A stretch of DNA of 64,000 bases from Seison nebaliae (lineage: Eukaryota > Rotifera > Pararotatoria > Seisonacea > Seisonidae), in the NCBI GenBank assembly GCA_023231475.1, contig JALJEE010001258.1, positions 62,001 to 126,000 of the forward strand, written 5' to 3'. Below are positions 28,201 to 39,654 of the stretch, in pieces (position 1 is the stretch's first letter; each line of letters begins with the position of its first letter). The position numbers were made by a program, and so were the translations under genes. The notes beneath the pieces were generated by a model that saw nothing but the letters and a program-made list of their open reading frames with translations, did not search any database and was not told where the DNA came from.

Positions 28201-28827
28201 AAAAGATTGAGGGGAATTTATTCCACATGAATCGCCCGATCGTCTCCATTCGATTTTCTCGATAATGGAATCATGACAAAATCGTCTCTCAATGAACGAT
28301 TGGATGGACATGATCGATAATTGATGATTAATCGACAAAATTAACGTCTCATTCGACGAACAAATGTTCATTCGACTAATCGTTTCATTTCCGTCGTCGT
28401 TACCATCAAACGATTCCAATTGGAATCGACCACACTTCTCTATCTCTTTCAATTCTTCATTATATGAATATTCTTGTAATGTTCGTGTGTTGTGATGGAA
28501 GCAGATGCAATTCTTTTTACCGTTTCGATGGATTTGTGAAATGAGACGAATTTCATGAAATTCGTCAAGAAATGTCGATATTAATTTCCATTTCTTTCTC
28601 GATTTCCACCATTTGTACAAATTCAACGATGTCTCGTCGAGAAGGAAGAATGAATCATTCTCCTCCTGTCCATACGGATTATTTAACGGTACAATATCAA
28701 TAATTCGATGATTAGATAAAATCGTTTGAAATGAGAAGAAATCGTTCATCTCAAATATTCTCGTTCGATAATCGTCGAATAAAAACACGAACGATTTATT
28801 ATTATCAGTTCGACATTCAACATTCAT
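16403..28827 (-). CDS. DMXL: Rabconnectin-3-alpha / DMX-like WD-repeat protein
   Basis: This is the animal counterpart of yeast Rav1, the RAVE-type factor that reassembles V-ATPase V1 onto V0 at acidic compartments and synaptic vesicles. Minus exons are 28827-20415, 20334-20108, 20064-19981, 19873-19451, 19055-18995, 18947-18733 and 18673-16403, giving about 3,897 residues (vertebrate forms about 3,030). Support: a Rav1p_C block around residues 1,550-1,650 (WKNLGLFGVGWW, GNPLDSCLWFVLLRRNKQFA, KPVQAAALFLCAGKFVDAI, NDLQLAIFI) and C-terminal WD repeats (VVVMASHPTLSYYLCGTTTGDIVLY, KWNDKGNQFVCGDETGFIY, FIGGADGMVSIVN, ending CGVDRSIVLRL). The N-terminal propeller is very divergent. Extra length comes from poly-Asn, Gln, Thr, Ser and His runs. 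One 8.4-kb exon carries 72 percent of the protein. The junction 20415/20334 needs a weak acceptor (CGTAAAG) to keep frame, so that joint is the least certain. Confidence 0.88.
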
Positions 28828-29563
28828 TTTTCCTTATTATTTCCAATTTGATGATTTTATTATCATCCACATCAGATTGATCAATAATTTATTGGCAATT
28901 CAACAAGACAATATGATATGATATGAATTTGATAATTTTACATTTTCTCTCTCGATAATCGGTGGATAATGGTAGTATTCTCTTCTCTCCTGCGCGCTAT
29001 TTCTGTAGACACAACATCCAGTCTAGTTATGATGAATGATGAGGCGTCATTTCCTCTTTTTCCTCTCCAATTTATTTTCTTTTTTCCAATTCGAATTATC
29101 GGCCATAAACATCTCGAAACTCATTTCATAAATCTTCCATTAATTCCACTCAACTATCTAACACATTCATCTTAATATTTTAATGATATATTATCGAACA
29201 TCTTCCAAATTTCATCGATCCACCACCATCACCATCACCATCATCACGACGTAGATGATAATAATTTGAAAATTTTTTTTTTGAAATTTTTCCCTTTTGT
29301 TTTGATAGAACAATTTACAATTTTATAAATGGAATAAATAATTTTTTTCCATTTTTTTTTTCTTTTCAAAATATTCATATTTATTCTTAATAATAACAAC
29401 AATAACAAGAAGGAAAACGATAAAGATTCTTATGAGAATTAGTTGGCGGGGAAGAAGAAGAAGAAGAAGAAAATCATTTTTTTTTTAAATTTCGTTTTAT
29501 TTCTCATCGATAATTTTTCATTTCCATTCGATTCGAGATTGATGAATAGAAATTGAAATTATT
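28828..29563. other. Divergent intergenic region DMXL / LETM1
   Basis: About 735 bp between two head-to-head genes, so it should hold both promoters. It contains (GAA)n at 29453-29470, long T tracts and an AATAACAACAATAAC stretch. No open frame with family resemblance is present. A short frame at 28969-29175 (+) is unsupported. Confidence 0.5.
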
Positions 29564-32030
29564 ATGAGTCTCTCCCGTCAACTTGTTCCGTTGGCCAAAT
29601 GGAATTCCATTCGACGATTCCATGTTCTTTCGTCGTCTCTTATTATTTCACCATGTCGTCCAACGGAAAAATTCAAACGACAATTTCTCATTTATCCGAT
29701 GGTCGATCGATTATTGATAAATGATTATCGATGGATATCGATGGGTGGGAAGAAATTGGTGATTAATAAAGACGAATCCAAAGTGGAACAAAGTGTAAAA
29801 GTTTTGAAAGAGAAGAAGAAGAAACTTCCCATAATACCATCATCATTATCAGAAGATGGTTTTAAAGAAGAAGATAAATCGTTAACAAAAAAGAAGAAAA
29901 GTATTGGACGTCGAATTATTAAGGAAATTATTCATTATTATCATGGAACGAGATTATTATTTCTGGAAATTCGAATCGCTACCAGATCAATTTGGCATGT
30001 GTTAAATGGTCGAACGTTGACACGTCGAGAAAAGAAACAATTTACGAGAACAGTAGCTGATATTTTCCGTTTGGTGCCCGTCATCGTCATCGCACTTATT
30101 CCATTTATGGAATTTTTGATGCCAGTAATTATTCGACTTTTTCCTAACATGTTGCCCTCCACTTTCCAAGAGAAATCGAAAGAACAAGAAAAATTGCGAA
30201 AGAAACTTCAATTAAAATTAGAAATGGCGAAATTTCTTCAAGATACGATGGAAGAAACGGCGTTGACATATCGAACGAATGAAAATAAAATTCCAAATCG
30301 TCTCACTCTTCAAGAGAAGTTCTCTGAATTTATGAAACGTGTCCGCTCTAAAGGATCGATGATAACGAATGATGAGATTATTCAATTCTCCAAATTATTT
30401 GAAGATGAATTAACATTGGACAATTTATCACGTCAACAATTGTTGGCTTTATGTCGAATTGTAGAAATTCCAGCGATGGGAACTGATACAATTTTACGAT
30501 TTCAATTGAAATTAAAATTGAGAAATTTGAAAGTTGATGATCAATTAATAAAGAAAGAAGGATTAAATAATATGACAGTAAATGAAGTTCAACAAGCATG
30601 TCGTCAAAGAGGAATGAGATATCTCGGATTATCTGAAGATCGTCTTCGTCATCAATTGAGTGATTGGTTGGATTTGCATTTGAATCATGAAATTCCTATT
30701 TCTCTCTTATTATTATCGAGAATTCTTTATTTGAGTGAACATGTTCCAACTGATCAAGAATTTAATATGATTAAAGATACTCTTGTTCAATTACCAGAAC
30801 ATATTGAAACGGTAACTCAAATGAATATTGGAGAAGTGACGGGTCAGAAAGTGGATAATAAGACCAAATTGAAATTGTTAAAGAAAGAAGAAGCGGCGAT
30901 TAAAGAAGAGAAGAAAGTACAGAAGAAATTGGAAGAGATCGAACCAACTCTCATTGACAATGCGACGGAATTGAATCAAAAAGAAAAAATTCTGACGAGC
31001 GAAACCATCAAATCTCCTACGATTCCATCAACTCTCCAAACCGAACCAACACAACCTGAACATTTGGAGGAGAAAATGAAAATGGATTTGTTGGCGACAG
31101 AGAGAGAAGAACAACGAACGAAAGAGAAACAAATGGAGGAACCATCATTGATCCATGCGAAAGAGATAAAGGATTTGGACACTTTGATGGATTCGTTGTC
31201 GTTAGACGAACATTTGACAATTCAAAAAAATGAAATTAAAATGTTAAAAGAAGATCTCGATGATCATAAAAGAGAAGCGAAAGAACTTCTCAACATTCTC
31301 AGTGGACCAGACCAAATGTCAAAAGAGGAGGAACATAAAAAGATCATTTTGGCGGATCATCTCGTCGGATTGATGAGATATCAGGAGGAGAAGGAGAAGA
31401 GAGAGAAAGAGATGGAAGAAAAGAAGAAAGAGGAGAAGGAGATTGGATTCAAAGAAAATAAATCCGTCAAAATACTCGAGAAACAGATTAATCGTCTCGT
31501 CACCGATTTGGATTTGATGGTCGATCAATTATCGGAAAAGAAAGAACGTGTAAAAGTTTTTTTTTAATTTTTAAAAATTTTTAGAAATTTTTTTTAATTT
31601 TTTCTTTAAATTTTTAGAACCAACTTCATCATAATATTCCGTCATATGATCAATTATCGATTAATGATCAATCATCCGACGAGATCATTTCCATTGAAGA
31701 GGCGGCGAAACGTCTTCATGGAATGAAGGGATGTTCCATCTCTTTACAGAAAGCACAAGAATTATTGAAGAATTTGGACGACGACGCCGACGGACGAATT
31801 AACATGAACCACGTCTCATCCGTTTTAGCCACTTTGGCTCAAGTTAAATTTCAAATTTTTAATAAGAAATTTTTTAATTTTTTTCTTAGGAGAATGTTTC
31901 AGTTTCGGAGAGTTTGTTGAAAGACATTTTGAATTTGTTAAAGAAGGAACATCAGATCGAAGAGGAACAACGTCACTTCCAACAGATACAGAGACAATTA
32001 AAGAAAATTAATCGACACGAAATCGATTAG
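29564..32030 (+). CDS. LETM1: LETM1 mitochondrial inner-membrane cation/proton exchanger
   Basis: This inner-membrane protein controls K+/H+ (or Ca2+/H+) exchange and mitochondrial volume. Exons are 29564-31549, 31618-31842 and 31890-32030, giving 783 residues, close to metazoan LETM1. Visible parts: a basic amphipathic presequence (MSLSRQLVPLAKWNSIRRFH), a Lys-rich stretch, the single membrane helix at about residues 164-195 (FRLVPVIVIALIPFMEFLMP), the ribosome-binding-like LETM domain (DNLSRQQLLALCRIVEIP, EVQQACRQRGMRYLGLSEDRLRHQL, LLLSRILYLSE), long coiled coils, and a C-terminal EF-hand-like loop at about residue 715 (LDDDADGRINMNHV). Asp/Gly/Ile positions of the loop are kept. The neighbouring DMXL gene is divergent. 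Confidence 0.96.
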
Positions 32031-32287
32031 TCTCTTTTTAATATCGCTTCATTTCACCATCGTTTGGATCGACCGTTTCATTCAACTCAATCTATCCTTC
32101 ACAATCTTTGTTATATTAATTCTTATTATTATTTTCCCTTTTTTTTTTTATTATTCTAACCAATTTAGTAAATTATTCAACAATTAGAAATAAATTTTGA
32201 CGAAATGAAAAAAAACTTTCATTGATTCATGAAAAAAAAATTGTTATGACACTTTTTTTTTTCTCGTTTCCCAAATATGAAGATTCG

Positions 32288-32636
32288 TGAAAAAGAAAAT
32301 TTTTAATAAATTTTTCCAAGAAAAGAAATTTGAGGAAAAATGAAAATTTTTAATAAATTTTTCCAAGAAAAGAAATTTGAGGAAAAATGAAAATTTTTAA
32401 TAAATTTTTCCAAGAAAAGAAATTTGTGGAAAAATGAAAATTTTTAATAAATTTTTCCAAGAAAAGAAATTTGAGGAAAAATGAAAATTTTTAATAAATT
32501 TATCTCAGAAAAGAAATTTGAGGAAAAAGGAAAATTTTTAATAAATTTATCTCAGAAAAGAAATTTGAGGAAAAAGAAAAATTTTTTTAAAATTTTTCAA
32601 AGAAAAGAAATTTGAGAAAAAAGGAAATTATTGAGC
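32288..32636. repeat. 47-bp tandem repeat (about 7 copies)
   Basis: Head-to-tail copies of a 47-bp AT-rich unit containing AATAAATTTTTCCAAGAAAA and AATTTGAGGAAAAA, for example starting at 32341 and 32388. The last copies change TCCAAG to TCTCAG and diverge. It lies in the 3' flank of LETM1 and upstream of the next TATA box. It has no coding potential. Confidence 0.9.
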
Positions 32637-32691
32637 AGAAATTGAGTCAATAAACATTTGGGGTGAGAAAGAAGAGACGAGTATAAAAGTT

Positions 32692-32699
32692 GTTGTACA
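32692..32699 (+). promoter_or_regulatory. TATA box of the secreted acidic protein gene
   Basis: TATAAAAG sits 156 bp upstream of the ATG at 32848 and just after the minisatellite. The position suits transcription starting near 32,725, leaving a 5' UTR of about 120 bp. It is supported only by its match to the consensus and by the downstream signal-peptide exon. Confidence 0.5.
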
Positions 32700-32847
32700 T
32701 CTGCTTTTTATATAGCCATTAAAGATCTCGTTAAAAAGAAATTGGAAGGAAAGATTGCTCATTTAAATTCGATAATAAATTCGATTTCTTTATCTATCTC
32801 TCAAATTTCATTTAGAAGGAAACTTGTTTTTGTTAGTTGAGAAGGAA

Positions 32848-33645
32848 ATGTTACGAGATCTAATCATCACTTGTCTCCTCTGTCTTCGTTAGTTTAATTT
32901 TTGACTTTGGGTCTGACAGATCAATTTCCTTCCTGATAGTTTATGGGAATTTCTCCACCTCCAAAATCATTCAAGAAGTTAATTAAATTTCTTTCTTTCT
33001 TCCAATTTTATCATCATCATCATCATCATCATCATGATCATGATAGACGAGTGCATCCGTCAACAATGCCACGGAAATGACGAGACGAAACGAATTGAAT
33101 AATTTAGAGAAAAAAAGTTTGAAAAATTTTTTCGAATTTTTCTCAACTGAAATTTGAAAAAAGTTGTTGTCGTTGACGATTTAGATGTGGATGATCTTCA
33201 TAATCCTGAAGAAGAGGAAGAGTTGAAGGAGAGCGTAGAAATCATCAATATGGATAGTCCACCAGCTGAGGACGATGTGGGATTGGAAACGTTCGTGGCG
33301 GAGGATGTACCCGAAACGACCACATTCCGGTCAGATTCGGACTTGGAAGAGGAAGTGGAAGAAATTAACTATGACGTACCGGGAGTGAAAGGAGACTTGA
33401 CGAAAATGGACGAATCTGAAATAAAAGTCTCACCAGATGATGGAATGACAGAACAATTCTCACAAGGTATGGAGAATTGGCAGGAGGAGACGATGTTACC
33501 ACCGGGAGCGAAAGATTCGACGGAATTTCCCATTTCCTCATCGACATCGTCGTCATTGTCACCGGAAGGAGCAGTGACTAATGGGGAAGTGATGAATGGA
33601 AATGACATCGAAGAATATGATGATCAATTATGGTCATCGAAATAA
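32848..33645 (+). CDS. Secreted acidic low-complexity protein
   Basis: Exons are 32848-32887 and 33164-33645 (intron 276 bp, phase 1), giving 173 residues. The first exon supplies MLRDLIITCLLC and the joint completes a hydrophobic signal peptide (LIITCLLCLLVVV). The rest is highly acidic and probably disordered (DDLDVDDL, EEEEELKE, DLEEEVEEIN), with Ser/Thr/Pro-rich stretches and no Cys. I do not recognise a family. Acidic secreted proteins of this kind occur in cuticle, glue and saliva of arthropods, but nothing here fixes a role. The intron carries an ATC/ATG microsatellite (about 33012-33036). The acceptor (GAAAAAAG) is purine-rich, so the exon joint is a prediction. The frame of the second exon has no ATG upstream, which supports the split signal peptide. 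It is convergent with the CBM14/EGF gene. Confidence 0.6.
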
Positions 33646-33848
33646 TTTGATGATAATTAATAAATATATTTATTATTTCTAAATAAATTTAAATTAAATT
33701 AATTTTAAATTGAATTTTTTAATAATTTCTCATCGAATGCAACGATATTTGATGGGAATCGAATTTGATGACTTCTTAAAATCTTCTTCGAATCATCTAA
33801 TGAATAAAAATTGTAAATAAAAATAAATAAATATAAATAAATAAATGA

Positions 33849-35225
33849 TTAAATTAAACCTTCAAAATGTTTATAATCATCTACCAGCACACACGTTTTA
33901 AGATCGTTATCGAATACTAAATTCTTCGCACATGACATTATCGATGCGGTACCGTCGGCACGACACGTAATGAACAATGTGCTGTTAGTTGGATGTGAGT
34001 ACATAAATTTACCGCTTTGGAAATCGGCTTTCCGACACGGATTCTTCATCTTCTTTATCTCATCACAATTGAGATGAAGGAAAGAATTGTGACAAAGACA
34101 ATTGTAACCGAAAACGGTGGAAATACATCGAGATGATTCGGCACATTTATTCGGTTGACAATGATCATCACGACGGTGACAGAGTTCGCCCGAATATCCA
34201 CTCTTACATTTACAATGTGCACTATTGTCCTTCTGATCGACGTGACAAAATTGATTCATGTTACATCTCAAATCTTCACACGTCAAATCGACGAGTGGAA
34301 AGTCCGTTTGACACGTCTGACTATACGAGTGCCAAAAGAGCCCCGAATGACACGATTTCACAATTGTGCGCCCACCATTCGCACATTGATAATAGAATTG
34401 CCGATTATCTCGAATGGGATAATAAAGAATTGTCAACTTGTCATATTTCGAACATTTCGACGGAAACATATTTCTCGAATCGACTCCCAAATATTCCATG
34501 TCGTTCACAGTACGTTGACAAACGTAACCGTTGATCAAGTCGACACATTTGTCCTTCTTGTCACACCCGACGCCCATTTGACAATCGTCCATGTTCACCG
34601 AACAATCGAGACCGGTGAAGCCGGTCCGACAGAGACACATGTACTCCACCGCATTCACCTCCACACACTTTCCGTCGTTCATGCATTTATTCTGGTTACA
34701 GGGACTGGGTGGACGTTTAAATCCGAAAACACATTCCAATTTCATCTCATCAAATTCCGTATTGGCTGGACATGTCTGGACGTAATACAGATGATTATAA
34801 CCACATTGAACGAACAAAGATTTGTTGGTGGGATGTGGAAAACGGTCATTGACTTTACCATAATCACACGGATTAACTTGGTGAGAAATTGAAAAATTTT
34901 AAAAAAAGAATAAAAAAATTCAAAATTCACTTATAAAATCATCATCATCATCATCATCAAATGGTTTGTTTTGAGTTGTTTCTTTCCGTTTTTTGACCGA
35001 TGTCTCCTTCGAATCTAAATGGGGCGAATAGGAATTCTTGTTGAAAACGGTATCAACGTACAATGCGTGAAACTTATTCAACGACGAGATAACCGGTACC
35101 TGATTGAGAGGTTTGGGCACCTTCCAATATTTGGGAAGACGGGAACTCGATCCATCAGTCAAGAGAAGGAGGAGAAGTAGAAGAAGTCGAATAAATAGAA
35201 GATATGTAGGCAACATATTTAGCAA
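33849..35225 (-). CDS. Chitin-binding (CBM14) and EGF mosaic secreted protein
   Basis: Minus exons are 35225-34931 and 34876-33849, giving 440 residues. An ATG three codons in (35216) is an equally good start. A Leu-run signal peptide (LLLLLLLLLTDGSS) is followed by a Pro/Lys linker and an Asp run, then alternating modules: a CBM14 peritrophin-type domain (NPCDYGKVNDRFPHP... to LECVFG), EGF-like CNQNKCMNDGKC...CRTGFTGLDC, a degenerate EGF-like segment (DDCQMGVGCDKKDKC), a second CBM14-like segment (SKCSKYDK...CQTDFP), two EGF modules (CHVDQKDNSAHCKCKSGYSGELC, CQPNKCAESSRC), and a third CBM14 (NPCRKADFQSGKFMYSHP...KTCVL). It probably binds chitin in cuticle, gut lining or eggshell. Family assignment is firm, function inferred. 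A 245-codon antisense frame over the same DNA is an artefact of Cys/Thr codon mirroring. Confidence 0.87.
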
Positions 35226-35529
35226 ACACGAAATTTATTTGTACGTTCTCATTTCATAAAACTTTTCCTCGAATGGACATTTGCTGATGTATGAAAAATT
35301 TTATTTGGATGATTGACAATTAAAAGAAAAACTTTTAAATATTATTATTTATTTAATATACCCGTCCGGATAAATGAGAAAAAAGGGAAAAAATATTTTT
35401 GTCGTCCTCGATGTCCAATGAGTATAGTAGATGTCGAATCGTATGAGAACTGTTTGAAAAATGATGTAAATTTGAAAGGTGGATAAAAGGTACAAGTTCC
35501 ACACTCAATCACACAAAACATCCAAATGT

Positions 35530-37428
35530 TCATTGACAATTAAATTTGGGAAGAATGAACGGATCATCATCAACGGAAATGGTTAAAGTCATTCCATCTT
35601 CCAAATTCAAACAATTTTCAATCTCATTGTTCATCGGAATAATCTCATCATTCTTTTCGATAGCTAACCATAAATAATTGTCCTGACGATATTCGTTAAC
35701 TGTCGTTCTCTCCTTCTCCAATTTTATGTTCATGATCCGTCGCAACGATCGTCTACGAGCGACCACTTTTGTCCACATTTCGTCTTTCACTGTCAACTCC
35801 AAATTTTTATTCGTCGAATTATTCGAAATTTTTGGAAATGAAAACATTCTTTTTAAACTATTACACCGTTTGATGGGCGAATTGATGGTTTCGTATCCGA
35901 ATAATTTATTGAGTTTTAAATGAAAATCATCAATTGATGAATGATCTGATGGATTTGCTGATCTTTTCAAAACGAACAATTTCTTCAACTCATTCAATTC
36001 ACGTTGACGATGAGAGAAGAAATTATAAAGATATTGTAATAACAAAATAGATGACGAATTGTTGATTGGTTGTTGTAACAAGACGGAATTAGTGGCACGA
36101 TTCCTGAAAATGACTGATCGGTAACAGGATTGTGTATCGATCAATTCCAGTCGTTCCTGTACTGCCTCATGATGACGATTGTTGAGATAAGTGAAAGAGA
36201 ATTTAGAGAGTTGTGATTTGAGATTTTTTTCGTTTACAACTTGAAACGACGACACATTCGACAACAACGAATTTTCGAATTTCTTATTTATTTTTAATAA
36301 TTTCATCAATTCGTTAAGAGACGCGTAAACATTGGGAGGAATATTGGGATACATCGTCTTCGTCAATTTGTTCGATAACGAATGAAATGACACGAATAAT
36401 TTCACCACTAAATAATGTCCATAAATTACAAGACATAAATAATGTTGTTGTTTGAAAGAATCGTGAAGATATTTCCCGATTTGATATCGTCGATATTCAT
36501 CATCAATTATCGATGATGATGATGGATTTTCAAGTATGACCAATTCCATCAATTCATCGATGGATAAATGATAATTCAAATTTATTCGTCTCCAACAATA
36601 TTCGTCGACGGATAAACCGACAATCGAATAATCGAAGAAACCATCAAATTGTAAGAAATTATGGAGAGAATTCATCAGATTTTTTTTCGTATTACAATCG
36701 TAGAATAATAATTGATTACGATGGAAGACGAGTGACGTATGTGTCAGAACCATTTCGTGACATCGAACCGTTTTTGTGGAATTTGAAGAGATACAATAAT
36801 TGATGATAGTTCTATTGAATGTTCGATAATTGTCAATGAGTAATTCTCTCAACGGATTAATGATCTCTTTCGATAATCGATCGGATTGTTGATTGAGAAA
36901 ATAAGTTTGCGATAATTCATTCTCCAACCGAATCAGATTAACATAATAAGACAAATTGAGATTTTTCGACGAATAAATTTTCAAAAAATTCTCACAAATC
37001 ATTCGAATATTCTCGTCATTCTCATGTAAATCTTCGATATTCGTCACGTCGATAATTCTTAACAATTCTTTCAATAAATTCCCAATCCAACAACTGCTCC
37101 ATTTGACGAATAATTTATCGTTGGATAAACAAACGATATGATAAATTTTATGACGACAAATCATTTCCACCCATTTCTCCTTTCGCCTAATTTCATCAAA
37201 TTATTATCATTCAATTAAAGAATAATAACCATAAATAGAAATCATTTTGTTGAGAGTTGTCGGAGAAGATGGATGATAATTCATCGAATTTCCCCACGAC
37301 ATCCTCGTCATTCTTAAACAAGATTTTATGTTGCCCATTCTCAAACTTAATTTAATGATATTAATGAGATATTAATCGTGAAAAAGTTACTAATTACTAA
37401 CATGAAAAATGACCAGATTAGTCGTCAT
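35530..37428 (-). CDS. Probable longin-type trafficking protein (CCZ1/HPS/INTU-like)
   Basis: Minus exons are 37428-37402, 37345-37230 and 37186-35530, giving 599 residues. The first exon codes only nine residues (MTTNLVIFH) and joins in phase to FENGQHKILFKN. The start (VIFHFENGQ), a YHIVCLSNDKLFVKW strand-loop-strand and later segments such as LTHTSLVFHRNQLLFYDCN and CYRSVIFRNRATNSVLLQQ suggest repeated longin folds, as in the tri-longin guanine-exchange subunits CCZ1, MON1, HPS1/4, Fuzzy and Inturned. The C-terminus (DNYLWLAIEKNDEIIPMNNEIE) is faintly like the last strand of CCZ1. Similarity is too weak to name the member. If CCZ1, it would activate Rab7 with MON1. The gene lies 172 bp upstream (in its own direction) from TFIIH p44. 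Confidence 0.5.
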
Positions 37429-37600
37429 TGTAAAATAGTTTTAGAAATAAAAGAACGGTTACCATGACAACAAATAAGTTAAGCTAAGAATTTTTTAAAT
37501 GAAAATTGAAATGATTTGACGCTCAAAGAAAATTTTATTTGTTGTGGAAATAGAAAGTGGGAGAGAAGTTGAAATAATAACTGGACAAGTGGGAAACATG

Positions 37601-39106
37601 TCAACAATTGGGACATTTAAAAATGGAATTGACACAATAAATATGAGCACATTCGATGCAGAATGCTCCGTCACATTTCTTACATCTCCGTTCGATATAA
37701 TCTGTTCGATCGTTACAACCGAGACATATCTCCATTTGTTGTCCATATTCGATTCGTTCACCCAATCTCTCGCCGAGAATTGAACAATTAAATAATTTCG
37801 ATGCATGTTTCATGAGGTAGGGAGCGAAGAGAAGAGTTGAAGCACAAACTCGACATTCGATCGGTACTGAACAATATTTGGCGGAGCATCTAGAGCAGAA
37901 ATATCTCGGTCTCAAATCCAAGTGATTAGTTGGTTGAGGTAATTTCGCCCGTTTCTTCCCATCAATTTCCTCCTTCTCTTTCACTTTTTCAACTTTTTTC
38001 TTTTTTTTATTCTCTTCCAATTTCTTCTTTTTCTTCAATCGATAAGCTTGTAACGAATTGTATTGGATGATTTTCGTGTTGCTCCGTTTCTCCACGTCAT
38101 CATCGCCCATCATTAGCACGTTGGTGATATTGGCAAGATCGTCGACGGACTCGATTTTCGAATCCGTCAAATATTGTGAGGTGACGGCCGACGCTGACAT
38201 GAGATGACAATAACAAAGTGTGGCGACTTTTTTTTTTGAATTTTTCTTTTTCATTCTCTTCATTCGAGCGGATGGAAACGCCACTTTCATCATATAAGTC
38301 ATCGTTTTGTTTATGGTTTTTACGGGGAGATTTGACGGTTTTTTTGGTGAGTCGCCAACGGATGTGACGAAATATTCGTCGAGAATATTCATCATATCCG
38401 TTTCGTCAACCGCCACGAAATATTTTCCTTTCGTCAATTTGGCCATTTGTTGAAAGACGAACACTTCGCCCACTAACGATATGACTGAACATTGAGTGTT
38501 CATCGTGTTCAATTTTGTTATTCGTTCATAAACATTTTGTGAGTCATTCGTATTGAGACTACTGGTGAGAATTATGGCGGATCTGGCGGCTTCCATTGGA
38601 ACCGTTTTCAACGTTCCCACCACCAGATCAAGACACGCATGTAACGAAAATGTGCCTTGACAAATATATCCGTCACTATTCTTCTCCCGATTACAGAAAT
38701 TGGTAAAAGCGTCACAACATTGTTTGGGTGTCGCTCCAAATTTAACGATTCTTTCCGCTTCCTCATTCCGACCGATAATGATACCGATATGACTCAACGG
38801 ATTCTCATCGAAGAATTGACGGACGAATCGAACGACTTGTCGTCGAATGACATGGAAACGTGTCGGCCAAATATCCGTATCATTCTCACATTCACTCGCA
38901 TCGACAACAATTACGAGATGACGCATCAAATTCTTTCTGGATGTTTTTGATTTAAATTTCATTCTCGCTCGTTCATTCTCCAATCGATTCGATTCAGTCA
39001 ACAATTCGAAATTTCGAATATATTCGTCCAGACATCCTTTCTCATCCTCCTGTATCTGGTTCCAGGAATATCGATATTCCTCTTCCCACGAATACAATTC
39101 AGGCAT
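37601..39106 (-). CDS. GTF2H2: General transcription factor IIH subunit 2 (p44/SSL1)
   Basis: This core TFIIH subunit stimulates the XPD helicase in transcription initiation and nucleotide excision repair. It is a single exon of 501 residues (human about 395). A von Willebrand A-like Ssl1 domain spans about residues 60-240 (RHLVIVVDASEC, FDENPLSHIGIIIGRNEEAERI, SAIILTSSLNTNDSQNVYERI, VISLVGEVFVFQQMA, GKYFVAVDETD). Then come C4 zinc ribbons (YFCSRCSAKYCSVPIECRVC) and the C-terminal ring-like C-rich domain (CLGCNDRTDYIERRCKKC...FKCPNC). Extra length comes from a Lys-rich insertion at about residues 345-385 (KKKKKLEENKKKKKVEK). The usual GFPQ loop before the zinc ribbon is not evident. Confidence 0.95.
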   Translation of the reverse strand: MPELYSWEEEYRYSWNQIQEDEKGCLDEYIRNFELLTESNRLENERARMKFKSKTSRKNLMRHLVIVVDASECENDTDIWPTRFHVIRRQVVRFVRQFFDENPLSHIGIIIGRNEEAERIVKFGATPKQCCDAFTNFCNREKNSDGYICQGTFSLHACLDLVVGTLKTVPMEAARSAIILTSSLNTNDSQNVYERITKLNTMNTQCSVISLVGEVFVFQQMAKLTKGKYFVAVDETDMMNILDEYFVTSVGDSPKKPSNLPVKTINKTMTYMMKVAFPSARMKRMKKKNSKKKVATLCYCHLMSASAVTSQYLTDSKIESVDDLANITNVLMMGDDDVEKRSNTKIIQYNSLQAYRLKKKKKLEENKKKKKVEKVKEKEEIDGKKRAKLPQPTNHLDLRPRYFCSRCSAKYCSVPIECRVCASTLLFAPYLMKHASKLFNCSILGERLGERIEYGQQMEICLGCNDRTDYIERRCKKCDGAFCIECAHIYCVNSIFKCPNC

Positions 39107-39654
39107 GATTCATTCAAATGCTCACTGTCTCATTCTTCTCTCAATTCGTTTCTCCCTTCAATCAATTCTGATGATGTCTTCAGAAAATATTTATGTGTTT
39201 TCCAATTCAAGATATTATTTGACATATATTCACATTCCTCTTAAAATCTCTTCATAAGAAGAGCTGTTTATTTAAATTCATTCATCACTCTACAACACTC
39301 CAATTTATAAATAATCTCTTATTTTCCCTTTTTGTTCGTTTTGCAGATTGTTCGGTCTAGACTTTTCACTTTTATCGCCACATGTCCACCAACACCAACA
39401 CTTGTAATTATAAAAATTTATTGGAATTTATTAAATTTATTTATGGGAGTTTAAAAATTAAAAATAATATGGAAAGGAAAATTATCATTCATAGTATCAT
39501 TTAAAGGTAGCTCAACTACGTCCTCTGATATATCATCCATCGTTCTTCAAAACCATCAATCTGACATATATATATTTATATATATATCATCTGACACCTT
39601 CAACGTCGAATTTTTCGAGTTTTGTAGCTAGATATTGAATTTAGGTTGTTATGT
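39107..39654. other. Upstream flank of GTF2H2
   Basis: AT-rich sequence with a TATATA run at about 39566-39588 and no coding frame. It should contain the p44 promoter near its left edge. Nothing else is supported. Confidence 0.5.

Noticed and set aside
34155..34892. 245-codon open frame antisense to the CBM14/EGF gene
   Set aside because: It mirrors Cys/Gly codons of the true gene (giving Thr-rich nonsense), has no domain resemblance, and the minus strand has clear modular domains and a spliced signal peptide.
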